A DNA stretch of 5,494 bases from Gemmatimonas phototrophica (GTDB taxonomy: Bacteria > Gemmatimonadota > Gemmatimonadetes > Gemmatimonadales > Gemmatimonadaceae): the NCBI GenBank assembly GCA_945870175.1, contig CAMBRJ010000232.1, positions 1-5,494 on the forward strand, read 5' to 3'. Every line of letters starts with the position of its first letter. Position 1 is the first letter of the stretch. The notes beneath the pieces were generated by a model, which saw only the letters and a list, made by a program, of their open reading frames with translations, ran no database searches and was not told the origin of the DNA. Shown here in pieces: positions 1 to 5,494 of the stretch. Made by a program: the position numbers and the translations under genes.

Positions 1-992
1 CCCTGCTGAGCCAGCCACGCCGCGTGGTACACCAGATGGCGGCCGGCTTCGATCTCCGTCGCCATGTCCGACAGCTGGAACTGAATGCCCTGGAACGTGG
101 CAATGGCCGCCCCGAACTGCTTGCGGACCGACGCGTACTTGAGCGACTCCTCGAGCGCGCCCTGCGCGATGCCGATCGAGAGCGATGCGATCCCGATACG
201 GCCGGCATCGAGCGTCTTCATGAAGTTGACGAACCCCAGCCCTTCGGTACCCAGCAGATTCTCGGCCGGCACTTCGACGTTGTTAAACAGCAACTCGCGG
301 GTGTCCGACGCCCGCCATCCGAGCTTGTTCTCCTTCTTGCCCGACGTGAAGCCTTTCATGGGCTTCAGCGTGTCATCGTGGCCTACGCCAAGCACGCGGC
401 ACTGCTCGAGATCGCAGCTCTCCTTGTTCAGGATGAACGACGAAATCCCCTTGGTGCCCTTGGACGGATCAGTCACCGCCGTGACGACGAAGACTTCGCC
501 GACACCGGCGTGCGTGATGAACCGCTTGGAGCCGTTCAAGAGGTAGTAGCCGTCCTTCTTCTCGGCCGTGGTCCGCGTACCACCGGCATCGCTACCGGCG
601 CTTTCTTCAGTGAGGCCGAATCCACCGAGCACCTTGCCGCTGGCCAGCAGCGGCACGTACTGCTCGACCTGCGCCTTGGTGCCGAAATTGACGATGGGGG
701 ATGTACCGAGCGTGGTGTGCGCGCTGATCGTGATCGAGTGCGAGGCACACACTTTCGCGAGCTCTTCGATCGCAATCATGAAACTGATCGTGTCGAAGCC
801 AGCTCCCCCGACGTCCTCGGACCACGGGATGCCGAGGAGTCCGAGCTCTCCCATCGCCTTGACGTTCACCCAAGGGAAGGTGGAGTCCTCATCGTGTTGG
901 GACGCGACGGGGGCGACCTGCTCTCGCGCAAAGCTGCGGACCATGTCACGCACGGCGAGGTGCTGCTCGTTGAAATAAAGACTATCGTCCAT
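1..992 (-). CDS. Acyl-CoA dehydrogenase, short-chain/butyryl-CoA type (3' end outside window)
   Basis: Flavoprotein expected to oxidise an acyl-CoA to the trans-2-enoyl-CoA with FAD and pass electrons to electron-transfer flavoprotein, in the cytoplasm. The frame was read by hand from ATG at 992 and stays open to the left edge: 330 codons of an expected 390-400. The N-terminal helical domain begins MDDSLYFNEQHLAVRDMV, typical of the family. The signature GLTEESAGSDAGG is at residues 126-138, followed by LNGSKRFITHAG (152-163), GKKENKLGWRASDTRELLF (218-236), DAGRIGIAS (262-270) and RKQFG (290-294), an FAD-contacting motif. The catalytic glutamate of short-chain members lies near the C-terminus and is not in the window, so activity cannot be judged. 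About 20 extra residues (193-213, including GVGHDD) interrupt the middle beta domain. The start lies 14 nt after the recQ stop with no clear Shine-Dalgarno, suggesting cotranscription and coupling. The family is very likely; the substrate chain length is inference. Confidence 0.95.
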   Translation of the reverse strand, partial: MDDSLYFNEQHLAVRDMVRSFAREQVAPVASQHDEDSTFPWVNVKAMGELGLLGIPWSEDVGGAGFDTISFMIAIEELAKVCASHSITISAHTTLGTSPIVNFGTKAQVEQYVPLLASGKVLGGFGLTEESAGSDAGGTRTTAEKKDGYYLLNGSKRFITHAGVGEVFVVTAVTDPSKGTKGISSFILNKESCDLEQCRVLGVGHDDTLKPMKGFTSGKKENKLGWRASDTRELLFNNVEVPAENLLGTEGLGFVNFMKTLDAGRIGIASLSIGIAQGALEESLKYASVRKQFGAAIATFQGIQFQLSDMATEIEAGRHLVYHAAWLAQQ

Positions 993-1006
993 GGAAGACG
1001 TTGAGG

Positions 1007-2800
1007 TCAGAGCGGTCGGGGCCGGCCACGAACGGACTGCTTCGTATTGGCCGGTGGAAGGACTTCAGTGGCGCCCAAGCAACTATCGCAGGCAGCGCAC
1101 TGGGAGCGCACTTCGGGGTCTCCGAAATAGCGCAGGATGAACGCTCTTCGGCAATAGCGGGTCTGCGCATATACCTGCATTGCGTCGAGTCGGCGCAGGT
1201 CGGAGGCGCGTCGCCGATCAATCGCCGACCAGTCTACCGGCGGCCATTTCGCGTGACGTGCGCGGGGATCGAGCCGCACGCCGGCACCCGCCCGCATCCA
1301 TATGACGAACTGTTCCGCTGCCAACCGCTCCAAAACAGGGACGAGCCCCATCCCCCCCCCGAAACGGCGCGGCAAAGCGTCCAGGTCGATCGCGGCACCG
1401 TCCTCTAGGGTCCGGCCAGCGACCTTCCAAAGGGCCCGCAATAGCTCACGATCGATGGCCCGCGCGCCCGTCAGTTCGCCCACGATGCGCTCCGGGGTCG
1501 CGAGCAGCCGAACCGACACGCGACCCATGGCGGCCGCCTCCGCCGTGCAGGCGCCCGCCGCGACCAGCACGCGAAGCGCCGCGCTCACCTTCCGGTCGCC
1601 GAGCGACGCCGCCAGCCGCTGTGCAACCTCGTCGGCGCCGTGCGCGACCACGCCGTCTCGGTCCGCGTGCGCGCGCAGGAACATCCACGTGTGCCGTACG
1701 GTGGCGCGATCGGGGTGCGCGCCGTCGATGAAGAACTCGTGTGTGAACCGATCGGGATAGGCGTGGAGTAGCACGCAGGTGCTCGGCTTGCCGTCGCGAC
1801 CCGCGCGACCCGCCTCCTGGTAGTAGGCCTCCAACGTGCCCGGCATGGAGTGGTGAACCACGAGACGCACATCGGGCTTGTCAATGCCCATGCCGAATGC
1901 GCTCGTCGCCACGATGACGCGCGCGCGTTGCTGCATGAAGGCATCCTGCGCACGTTGGCGCAACGCGTCATCGAGCCCCGCGTGATACGCAACGGCTCTG
2001 ATCCGGCTGCGCACCAGTACCGCCGTGACGCGTTCGACCGCTTTACGGGTGGGCGCGTACACGATCACCGGCGCCTCGACGGCGCGGACCAGGGCAATGG
2101 CCGTCGTATCCCTCTCGGACTGGCTCCGCACGGGTGCCACCTGATACATCAGATTGATGCGATCGAAACCAGCCACGACAACTTCCGCATCCCGTAACGC
2201 CAGTTGTCGCACGATGTCGAGGCGAACGTCCGGTGTCGCGGTCGCGGTGAGCGCGACCGTCTGTGGGGAACCGAGACGTTCACGGATACTGCCGATCCGT
2301 CGATAGCTCGGCCGAAAGTCGTGTCCCCACTCGCTGATACAGTGCGCCTCGTCCACCGCCAGCAGCGACACACCGATCACCGCGAGCTGTTGCAGCGTAC
2401 GTCCGGCCTCCAGTCGCTCGGGGGCAAGGTACAGCATTTTGAGGGAACCCTCGCGGGCCTGCGTCATGCGCGTCGCCACGTCGCTCACGCTCAGCGTGCT
2501 GTTGATGAAGGCGGCCGACACGCCTTTGCGCGCGAGTGCATCAACCTGGTCTTTCATCAACGAAATCAGAGGCGAAATCACGACCGTGATGCCATCACGG
2601 AGCAGCGCCGGCACCTGATAACAGAGCGACTTGCCGCCACCGGTCGGGAGCACGATGAGCGAGTCGCGACCGGAGAGTACCGCTTGCACCGCGCGCACTT
2701 GCGGCGCACGGAAATCCGGGTAACCGAACGTCGTGAGCAATCGCGCGCGCGCGAGATCAAGCGTGCCGTAACCGGCGGATGGCGGGCTGAGCTTCGGCAT
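1007..2800 (-). CDS. recQ: ATP-dependent DNA helicase, RecQ family, with C-terminal zinc site
   Basis: 3'-5' superfamily 2 DNA helicase, 597 residues, acting in recombination and repair. All helicase motifs are visible: motif 0 FGYPDFRAPQ (25-34), Walker A PTGGGKS (52-58), motif Ia ISPLISLMKDQV, DEAH (150-153) followed by the RecQ aromatic-rich loop CISEWGHDFRP, motif III ALTATAT (183-189), motif V ATSAFGMGIDKPD (298-310) and motif VI YYQEAGRAGRDG (326-337). Residues about 384-515 look like one or two winged-helix units. The zinc cysteines C550, C568, C571 and C574 come after this region, near the C-terminus; in E. coli RecQ they follow the helicase core directly. There is no HRDC domain. The ATG at 2800 is preceded by AGGGTG and places motif 0 at the usual distance. 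A run of nine G encodes G481-G483. The gene starts 84 nt after the small membrane-protein gene and ends 14 nt before the acyl-CoA dehydrogenase. Identity is secure; the specific role in the cell is inferred from the family. Confidence 0.96.
   Translation of the reverse strand: MPKLSPPSAGYGTLDLARARLLTTFGYPDFRAPQVRAVQAVLSGRDSLIVLPTGGGKSLCYQVPALLRDGITVVISPLISLMKDQVDALARKGVSAAFINSTLSVSDVATRMTQAREGSLKMLYLAPERLEAGRTLQQLAVIGVSLLAVDEAHCISEWGHDFRPSYRRIGSIRERLGSPQTVALTATATPDVRLDIVRQLALRDAEVVVAGFDRINLMYQVAPVRSQSERDTTAIALVRAVEAPVIVYAPTRKAVERVTAVLVRSRIRAVAYHAGLDDALRQRAQDAFMQQRARVIVATSAFGMGIDKPDVRLVVHHSMPGTLEAYYQEAGRAGRDGKPSTCVLLHAYPDRFTHEFFIDGAHPDRATVRHTWMFLRAHADRDGVVAHGADEVAQRLAASLGDRKVSAALRVLVAAGACTAEAAAMGRVSVRLLATPERIVGELTGARAIDRELLRALWKVAGRTLEDGAAIDLDALPRRFGGGMGLVPVLERLAAEQFVIWMRAGAGVRLDPRARHAKWPPVDWSAIDRRRASDLRRLDAMQVYAQTRYCRRAFILRYFGDPEVRSQCAACDSCLGATEVLPPANTKQSVRGRPRPL
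1352..1360 (-). repeat. Nine-G homopolymer inside recQ
   Basis: Nine consecutive C on the given strand, read as GGG GGG GGG in recQ (G481-G483, context RFGGGMGLV). One extra G would shift reading to a stop at 1218-1220; one missing G would lead to a stop at 1234-1236. Both would end the protein at about residue 521-527, before the zinc cysteines at 550-574. It may be a slippage-prone site or simply a by-product of glycine codons at high GC. Confidence 0.9.
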
Positions 2801-2804
2801 GCCA

Positions 2805-2810
2805 CACCCT
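2805..2810 (-). promoter_or_regulatory. Ribosome binding site of recQ
   Basis: The coding strand reads TAGGGTGTGGC immediately before the ATG at 2800. AGGG (2807-2810) lies 6 nt from the start codon. It is a modest Shine-Dalgarno match and supports this ATG. The two other starts in the window have no comparable sequence. Confidence 0.6.
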
Positions 2811-2817
2811 AACGAAC

Positions 2818-2833
2818 CGCGGCGCAGGCCGCG
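2818..2833 (-). repeat. Inverted repeat, 6-bp stem with 4-nt loop, upstream of recQ
   Basis: Arms CGCGGC (2818-2823) and GCCGCG (2828-2833) with a 4-nt loop make an all-GC hairpin 17 nt before the recQ start. On the transcribed strand it is followed by GTTCGTTAGGG, not by a run of T, so it is not a standard intrinsic terminator. It shares four bases with the next inverted repeat. Confidence 0.5.
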
Positions 2834-2849
2834 TCACCGTAATGACGCG
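2830..2849. repeat. Inverted repeat CGCGTCA-N6-TGACGCG upstream of recQ
   Basis: Perfect 7-bp arms, CGCGTCA (2830-2836) and TGACGCG (2843-2849), separated by CCGTAA. The symmetry and spacing would suit either a dimeric repressor operator or an RNA hairpin. It overlaps the other inverted repeat at 2830-2833, so both stems cannot be complete at once. No regulator is encoded nearby; function unknown. Confidence 0.5.
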
Positions 2850-2884
2850 CGCATGACCACGGCAGCGCGCCGAGCGCATGCCGA

Positions 2885-3082
2885 CTACTTGCTGTCGGTC
2901 GGGATACGCTTGGCGCTCTCGTAGAGCATATACGCGATGAACAGCCACGCCACGCCGCTGAACGCCTTGAAGGCGCCACGTCCAAAGCGACCGTCGCCGA
3001 ATGCGTCGACCGCGTCGATCACGGCGAGCACCGACAGCGCCAGCATCATGATTGGTAAGAGCCTGTGAATCCAACGCGCCAT
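2885..3082 (-). CDS. Small putative membrane protein, 65 residues, two hydrophobic segments
   Basis: I do not recognise a named family. The protein has a short basic N-terminus (MARWIHR), a hydrophobic stretch at about residues 8-25 (LLPIMMLALSVLAVIDAV), a glycine-rich polar link with both charges (DAFGDGRFGRGAFK) and a second hydrophobic stretch at about 41-55 (FSGVAWLFIAYMLYE), then a polar tail ending in K. This looks like a membrane hairpin with both ends in the cytoplasm. The ATG at 3082 is chosen because it follows the U32 stop codon (TGA, 3085-3087) after only two bases; the same frame stays open upstream, but only as overlap with the U32 gene. No strong Shine-Dalgarno is present, so reinitiation by ribosomes finishing the U32 gene is likely. 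The stop is TAG at 2885-2887. Its reality rests on the tight junction and clear hydrophobic pattern. Function unknown. Confidence 0.75.
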   Translation of the reverse strand: MARWIHRLLPIMMLALSVLAVIDAVDAFGDGRFGRGAFKAFSGVAWLFIAYMLYESAKRIPTDSK

Positions 3083-3084
3083 CT

Positions 3085-5494
3085 TCAGACCGCCCGTGCG
3101 AAGTGGCCACGCGTAAACGCTCCATCGAGCAGACGGCGCGTCGCCGTGAGCTCTGGCAACACATTGCCGGAGAGTCCATCGAGCATATCGCGGTACGCAC
3201 GAACGAGCGGCTGCACCGGGTCGCCCGGAACGTTGAACACCATCTGATAGCCGCGAATACCTTGTGCCCAGAGGTCTGGGAGATACTCGGAGCCGTCGAT
3301 CGGGCGAGAGTGCAGCAATCGATTCCGACACGCCGAGTCGGTCGCGACCGCAAAGGTGTAACCGGCGGGATCCGTCAGCGACACATTGGGATGTTTCTGC
3401 ACGCAGAGGTCGCGGCAGGTCGCCGGCTTTCGATCGAACGCGGCCGACAGCACGCAATGCTCGATGGTCATACCTTCGGTACGACCGTACACCAGCACAT
3501 CGAAATTGCGGCCCCGCCAAGGATCGGTCAGCTGGCCAATTTCCTCGGTGGTCAGCTCGATGGACGCGACCAGTCGCGACGCGCCAAGCTCGAAGAGCAG
3601 ATCGGCCGTGTGCTGATTGAAGGCGTTGGTCGCGTAGTCCGCAATGACGTCACGCCCTGCCCCACCGAACTCGGCCAGCAAGCCCAGATGGCCGGTCAGC
3701 AGTGGAAGCTCGAGTGCGAGCCACTTATCGAGGCGCTTGCGCTCCTCCGGGCGCACGACTGTCGGTGTGCGCAGCCGCAGCGTGACGCCCGCCGCCATAA
3801 GCTCCTCGCGCAGTGCATTCACGCGGGCCAGCGGCGGCGTCGGATGACGCAAGAACGGATCGAGCACGATCTCCGTGGCGCCGCCAGCCGCGGCCTCGCG
3901 CGCGGTATCGACATCGCAGACGATCGCGCGCAGCGCGAAAGACTGCTCCGTGACCGCGGTGGTGATCGACGAGGCGATCGTCTCCACGACCTCGCGGATA
4001 CGCGCTTCGCGTACGGCAGCATCGCTCTGACGCGCCCAGCCGAGCTGCTCGTCAAGCTGCGCGACGGCATCTTGCCGAATGCGATTCAGTTCACTCACCG
4101 GCAGAAACAGACCTTCGGCTAGCCCGGCCACGTCAACCGTTCCGAGTTTGAACGCCGTGCCGCCGAGGCGTCCCAGTTGCTCGCGCAGCTGCGGGACATC
4201 AAGCGCCCGCTTGCTGGCCACACTGAGCGGTACTTCGCCGCGTACCGTGACCTCCATCTCGCCGGCGTTCCAGATCGTCTTGAGCGGACCGCCGCCGTGT
4301 CCGAACACGCGCACGTCGAGGCGGCGCGCGCCGACGCGCTCGGGTATGGCCACGTTCTCGAACGATTCCTGCGCCACGCGCATCAATGTCGCATCACTCG
4401 TGCGCACGACGCGCCATCCGTCGGGCACGCGCGATCGCACGGTGCTTAATCGGACACTCACCACCTGCCGATGGATGCCGTTGCGCGACCACACCTGACG
4501 GACACTCTGCACGGTGCCGCCCATCGTCGCTGACGACGAGGGCTCAGGCGATTCGAAGCCAAGTCCGTCACCGACTGCCACGGCGTGCGTGGTTTCCACG
4601 ATGAGCTCCGTGCCGTCGTGCCCGACCACGTTCCCGATGGGCAATCCGCGATTGTCCGGCTGTGTGCGCGTGATGTACTCGCGCCCCTCACGACCACCGT
4701 ACATGCCGCCAGTATTGCCGCGGCTGAAGATCTGCACGAGCGGCTCAACCTCGTCGATGGAGGGCGCGAGACCACGCTCTCCACGAGCCAGCGCGTCGAG
4801 CCAGCCACGATAGGCCTTCGTGACGGTGGCCACGTACTCCGGCTTCTTCTTGCGCCCCTCGACCTTGAGGCAGCCGATCCCGAGCTCAGCGAGTTGCTCG
4901 AGATGATTGTGCGCGGCGAGATCCTTTGCCGAGATCAGATACCCGCTGTCGAGCGTCGCACCGGTCGCCTCGTCCGTAAGCGTGTAATCCTTGCGACACG
5001 ATTGCGCGCACGATCCGCGATTCGCCGAGCGTTCGCTGATCATGCCCGACATGAAGCACTGGCCGGAGTACGCGATACAGAGCGCGCCGTGCACGAACGT
5101 CTCAAGGCCGAGCTCCGGTACGGCCTCGCGGATCGCCCGGATGTCCTCGAGGGTGTTCTCGCGCGCCAGCACCACCCGCTCCACGCCGAGTCGCTGCATG
5201 ACGCGCGCGCCGGCGGCATCGTGCACCGTCATCTGCGTCGATCCATGAACCTCGAGCTGCGGATACACCCGCTGAATGAGCCGCACGACGCCGAGATCCT
5301 GCACGATGGCCGCATCGATGCCGCGATCGACGCACTCACCGAGATAGGTGAGCGCCTCCCCCAGTTCCTCGGGCTTGATCAGCACATTGAACGTGAGGTA
5401 GACCCGTGCGCCGCGGGCATGGGCGATGGCGCACGCCTGGGCGAGCTCATCCAGGGTGAGCTGGGCGCCCTCGTCGCGGGCGTTGTACATCGAC
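3085..5494 (-). CDS. U32-family peptidase-like protein with DUF3656-like middle and duplicated C-terminal cysteine region (5' end outside window)
   Basis: Members of this family include RlhA and TrhP, which take part in hydroxylation of 23S rRNA and tRNA; others are annotated as collagenase-like peptidases. Numbering is from the internal Met at 5490; the frame is open to the window edge, and roughly the first 25-35 residues (the usual start and first strand, ending near the family's VYFG motif) are missing. The N-terminal barrel includes VYLTFNVLIK, AIVQDLG and GSTQMTV. The U32 signature ETFVHGALCIAYSGQCFMS (130-148) carries C138 and C145; RGSCAQSCR adds C161 and C165, a set suspected to bind an Fe-S cluster. 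KVEGRKKKPEYVATV and the glycine-rich FSRGNTGGMYGG follow, then a DUF3656-like region (about 370-510). From about 520 there is a second U32-like part ending in YGR, HC (C679), CRDLC (C692, C696) and CRN (C721). About 830 residues in total, longer than E. coli RlhA. The family is secure; RNA modification is inference. The stop is coupled to the next gene. Confidence 0.93.
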   Translation of the reverse strand, partial: SMYNARDEGAQLTLDELAQACAIAHARGARVYLTFNVLIKPEELGEALTYLGECVDRGIDAAIVQDLGVVRLIQRVYPQLEVHGSTQMTVHDAAGARVMQRLGVERVVLARENTLEDIRAIREAVPELGLETFVHGALCIAYSGQCFMSGMISERSANRGSCAQSCRKDYTLTDEATGATLDSGYLISAKDLAAHNHLEQLAELGIGCLKVEGRKKKPEYVATVTKAYRGWLDALARGERGLAPSIDEVEPLVQIFSRGNTGGMYGGREGREYITRTQPDNRGLPIGNVVGHDGTELIVETTHAVAVGDGLGFESPEPSSSATMGGTVQSVRQVWSRNGIHRQVVSVRLSTVRSRVPDGWRVVRTSDATLMRVAQESFENVAIPERVGARRLDVRVFGHGGGPLKTIWNAGEMEVTVRGEVPLSVASKRALDVPQLREQLGRLGGTAFKLGTVDVAGLAEGLFLPVSELNRIRQDAVAQLDEQLGWARQSDAAVREARIREVVETIASSITTAVTEQSFALRAIVCDVDTAREAAAGGATEIVLDPFLRHPTPPLARVNALREELMAAGVTLRLRTPTVVRPEERKRLDKWLALELPLLTGHLGLLAEFGGAGRDVIADYATNAFNQHTADLLFELGASRLVASIELTTEEIGQLTDPWRGRNFDVLVYGRTEGMTIEHCVLSAAFDRKPATCRDLCVQKHPNVSLTDPAGYTFAVATDSACRNRLLHSRPIDGSEYLPDLWAQGIRGYQMVFNVPGDPVQPLVRAYRDMLDGLSGNVLPELTATRRLLDGAFTRGHFARAV

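Larger units (their letters stand above)
2801..2884 (-). other. Intergenic region between the small membrane-protein gene and recQ
   Basis: This is the only non-coding gap longer than 14 nt in the window. It holds two overlapping inverted repeats, a GCGCATG heptamer occurring twice in direct orientation (2849-2855 and 2874-2880), and the recQ ribosome binding site. I see no convincing -35/-10 pair and no T-tract following a hairpin. It could carry a recQ-specific regulatory site or be a leftover spacer within one operon. Confidence 0.7.

Noticed and set aside
24..1004. Plus-strand open frame of 326 codons
   Set aside because: It lies wholly opposite the acyl-CoA dehydrogenase, whose minus-strand translation carries all expected family motifs. 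The plus-strand product is Arg/Leu/Glu-rich low-complexity sequence with no recognisable domain, as expected for an antisense frame in GC-rich DNA.
2204..2812. Plus-strand open frame of 202 codons
   Set aside because: It is antisense to the helicase core of recQ and rich in Arg and His; no motif and no plausible ribosome binding site.
2818..2833. Intrinsic terminator between the small gene and recQ
   Set aside because: The hairpin is GC-rich but no run of T follows it on the transcribed strand, and recQ starts 17 nt later.
2849..2880. Direct GCGCATG repeats as a regulatory repeat array
   Set aside because: Only two seven-base copies 25 bp apart in GC-rich DNA; this could easily be chance, and no third copy is present in the gap.
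2885..3520. 211-residue version of the small membrane protein
   Set aside because: The extra 146 N-terminal residues are an out-of-frame reading of the U32 gene (Arg/Ser-rich, no domain). The ATG at 3082, two bases after the U32 stop, is the far better start.
3052..4122. Plus-strand open frame of 356 codons
   Set aside because: It is antisense to the 3' part of the U32 gene and the start of the small membrane-protein gene. Its composition (Arg, His, Gln, Ala) is that of a reverse-complement shadow and no family motif is visible.
1..5494. A defence system or mobile element centred on the helicase
   Set aside because: RecQ-like helicases occur in some defence loci, but the neighbours are an ordinary acyl-CoA dehydrogenase and a U32 protein; there is no nuclease, transposase, integrase, terminal repeat or compositional break.

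Overview
The window is GC-rich bacterial chromosomal sequence with four genes, all on the minus strand, packed head to tail with almost no spare DNA. In transcription order (right to left) they are: a long U32-family peptidase-like protein (5' end cut by the right edge of the window), a 65-residue putative membrane protein, a RecQ-family DNA helicase, and an acyl-CoA dehydrogenase (3' end cut by the left edge). There are no tRNA or rRNA genes, CRISPR arrays, insertion sequences or phage genes, and no sign of a recent insertion.

Layout. The U32 gene stops at 3085 and the small membrane-protein gene starts 2 nt later, so those two are almost certainly on one transcript and translationally coupled. 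An 84-nt gap (2801-2884) follows. It holds two overlapping inverted repeats and the only recognisable Shine-Dalgarno sequence of the window, in front of recQ. recQ ends 14 nt before the acyl-CoA dehydrogenase start. The arrangement looks like one operon, or two tightly abutting ones, read right to left. No promoter or clear intrinsic terminator could be identified; the transcript start must lie beyond the right edge.

How the genes relate. They do not form an obvious pathway. U32 proteins of the RlhA/TrhP type are linked to hydroxylation of rRNA or tRNA, RecQ unwinds DNA in recombination and repair, and acyl-CoA dehydrogenase acts in fatty-acid or amino-acid breakdown. The order looks like ordinary housekeeping packing, not a dedicated system.

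Organism. Gene content alone does not settle this. The high GC, a long U32 protein with a duplicated cysteine region, a RecQ whose zinc cysteines sit at the C-terminus, and an acyl-CoA dehydrogenase with an extra GVGHD-containing segment together remind me of Gemmatimonadota. This is a low-confidence impression from memory.

I did not find a convincing undescribed system. The points most worth a second look are the nine-G run in recQ whose slippage in either direction would remove the zinc site, the rearranged C-terminal half of RecQ, the coupled small membrane protein, and the overlapping inverted repeats upstream of recQ.
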